DNA of 15,134 nucleotides from Candidatus Tepidiaquacellales bacterium UBA6667 (GTDB lineage: Bacteria; Bacteroidota; Ignavibacteria; Tepidaquicellales; Tepidaquicellaceae): the NCBI GenBank assembly GCA_002455255.1, contig DKKL01000029.1, positions 56,147 through 71,280 of the forward strand, read 5' to 3'. The notes below the pieces were generated by a model that was not told where the DNA came from, searched no databases, and saw nothing but the letters and a program-made list of their open reading frames with translations. Below, piece by piece: positions 15,026-15,134 of this stretch (its first letter is position 1; each line of letters starts with the position of its first letter). Both the position numbers and the translations under genes were made by a program.

Positions 15026-15134
15026 TTATTTCAATAAAAGCATTTTTTTAACATCCATAAACTCACCTGAAACTATTTTATAAAAATAAACTCCTGATGA
15101 TAATTTACCTGCATTAAACTCAACTCTGTGCTCT
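15026..15134 (-). CDS. C-terminal tail of another T9SS cargo protein (5' part outside the window)
   Basis: Only the last 35 residues are visible. The segment 'NAGKLSSGVYFYKIVSGEF' followed by 'MDVKKMLLLK' is the final beta-hairpin of a T9SS type A sorting domain. It is close to the end of the SBBP neighbour ('SSGVYFYR...GEFTDVKKMILIK'). The passenger domain is beyond the window edge, so its function cannot be judged. The stop is 2 bases upstream of the SBBP gene, which shows a polycistronic cargo run. Confidence 0.85.
   Translation of the reverse strand, partial: EHRVEFNAGKLSSGVYFYKIVSGEFMDVKKMLLLK

Overview
The window is low-GC bacterial DNA, very probably from the Ignavibacteria/Chlorobi side of Bacteroidota. 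The main reason is the set of secreted proteins whose C-termini carry the 'N-F/Y-PNPFNPVTKI...MILVK' type IX secretion (T9SS type A) sorting domain. Supporting reasons are the weak or absent Shine-Dalgarno sites at most starts, signal peptides that seem to be cut just before a glutamine, and a BrxA/BrxB-type bacilliredoxin next to clpC. No 16S or other phylogenetic marker is present, so the assignment is an inference.

Region 1 (1-2540, + strand) is a tight operon-like run. It holds the 3' end of a DsbD-like thiol-disulfide protein, a small secreted/envelope protein, truA (tRNA pseudouridine synthase, TTG start), and a second envelope protein that looks like a distant paralog of the first. Both paralogs contain a 'PGAG' helix motif like that of DUF5683-type proteins.

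Region 2 (2530-6957, - strand) is clpC-fabH-ispE: an AAA+ protease unfoldase, the initiating ketoacyl-ACP synthase and the CDP-ME kinase of the MEP isoprenoid pathway. The three genes are nearly gapless. The end of ispE overlaps the convergent end of region 1 by 11 bp, and no terminator hairpin is visible between them.

Region 3 (7036-8673, - strand) is a three-gene unit: a 71-residue unknown protein, an alpha/beta hydrolase of the prolyl-oligopeptidase type, and a bacilliredoxin. It ends in a clean hairpin terminator. The bacilliredoxin start should be at 7536 (ATG behind AAGGAG), not further upstream in a low-complexity 9-bp repeat.

Region 4 (8733-15134, - strand) is a run of four consecutive T9SS cargo genes. 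In order of transcription they are a truncated gene known only from its sorting-domain tail, an eight-repeat SBBP protein, a 1050-residue mosaic protein (Asp-box propeller, two tandem all-beta domains, a Rossmann/GATase-like region, sorting domain) and a 412-residue Asp-box propeller. The last two share an 83-residue sorting domain that is identical in protein but differs at 11 silent DNA positions. The resemblance continues past the stop codon into the terminator, so this looks like a duplicated 3' cassette placed on two different passenger domains.

I found no tRNA, rRNA, CRISPR array, insertion sequence or phage gene, and no stretch over 300 bases without a gene. I do not see a convincing new defence or biosynthetic system. 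The most interesting signal is the swapped or duplicated sorting-domain/terminator cassette in the cargo cluster.
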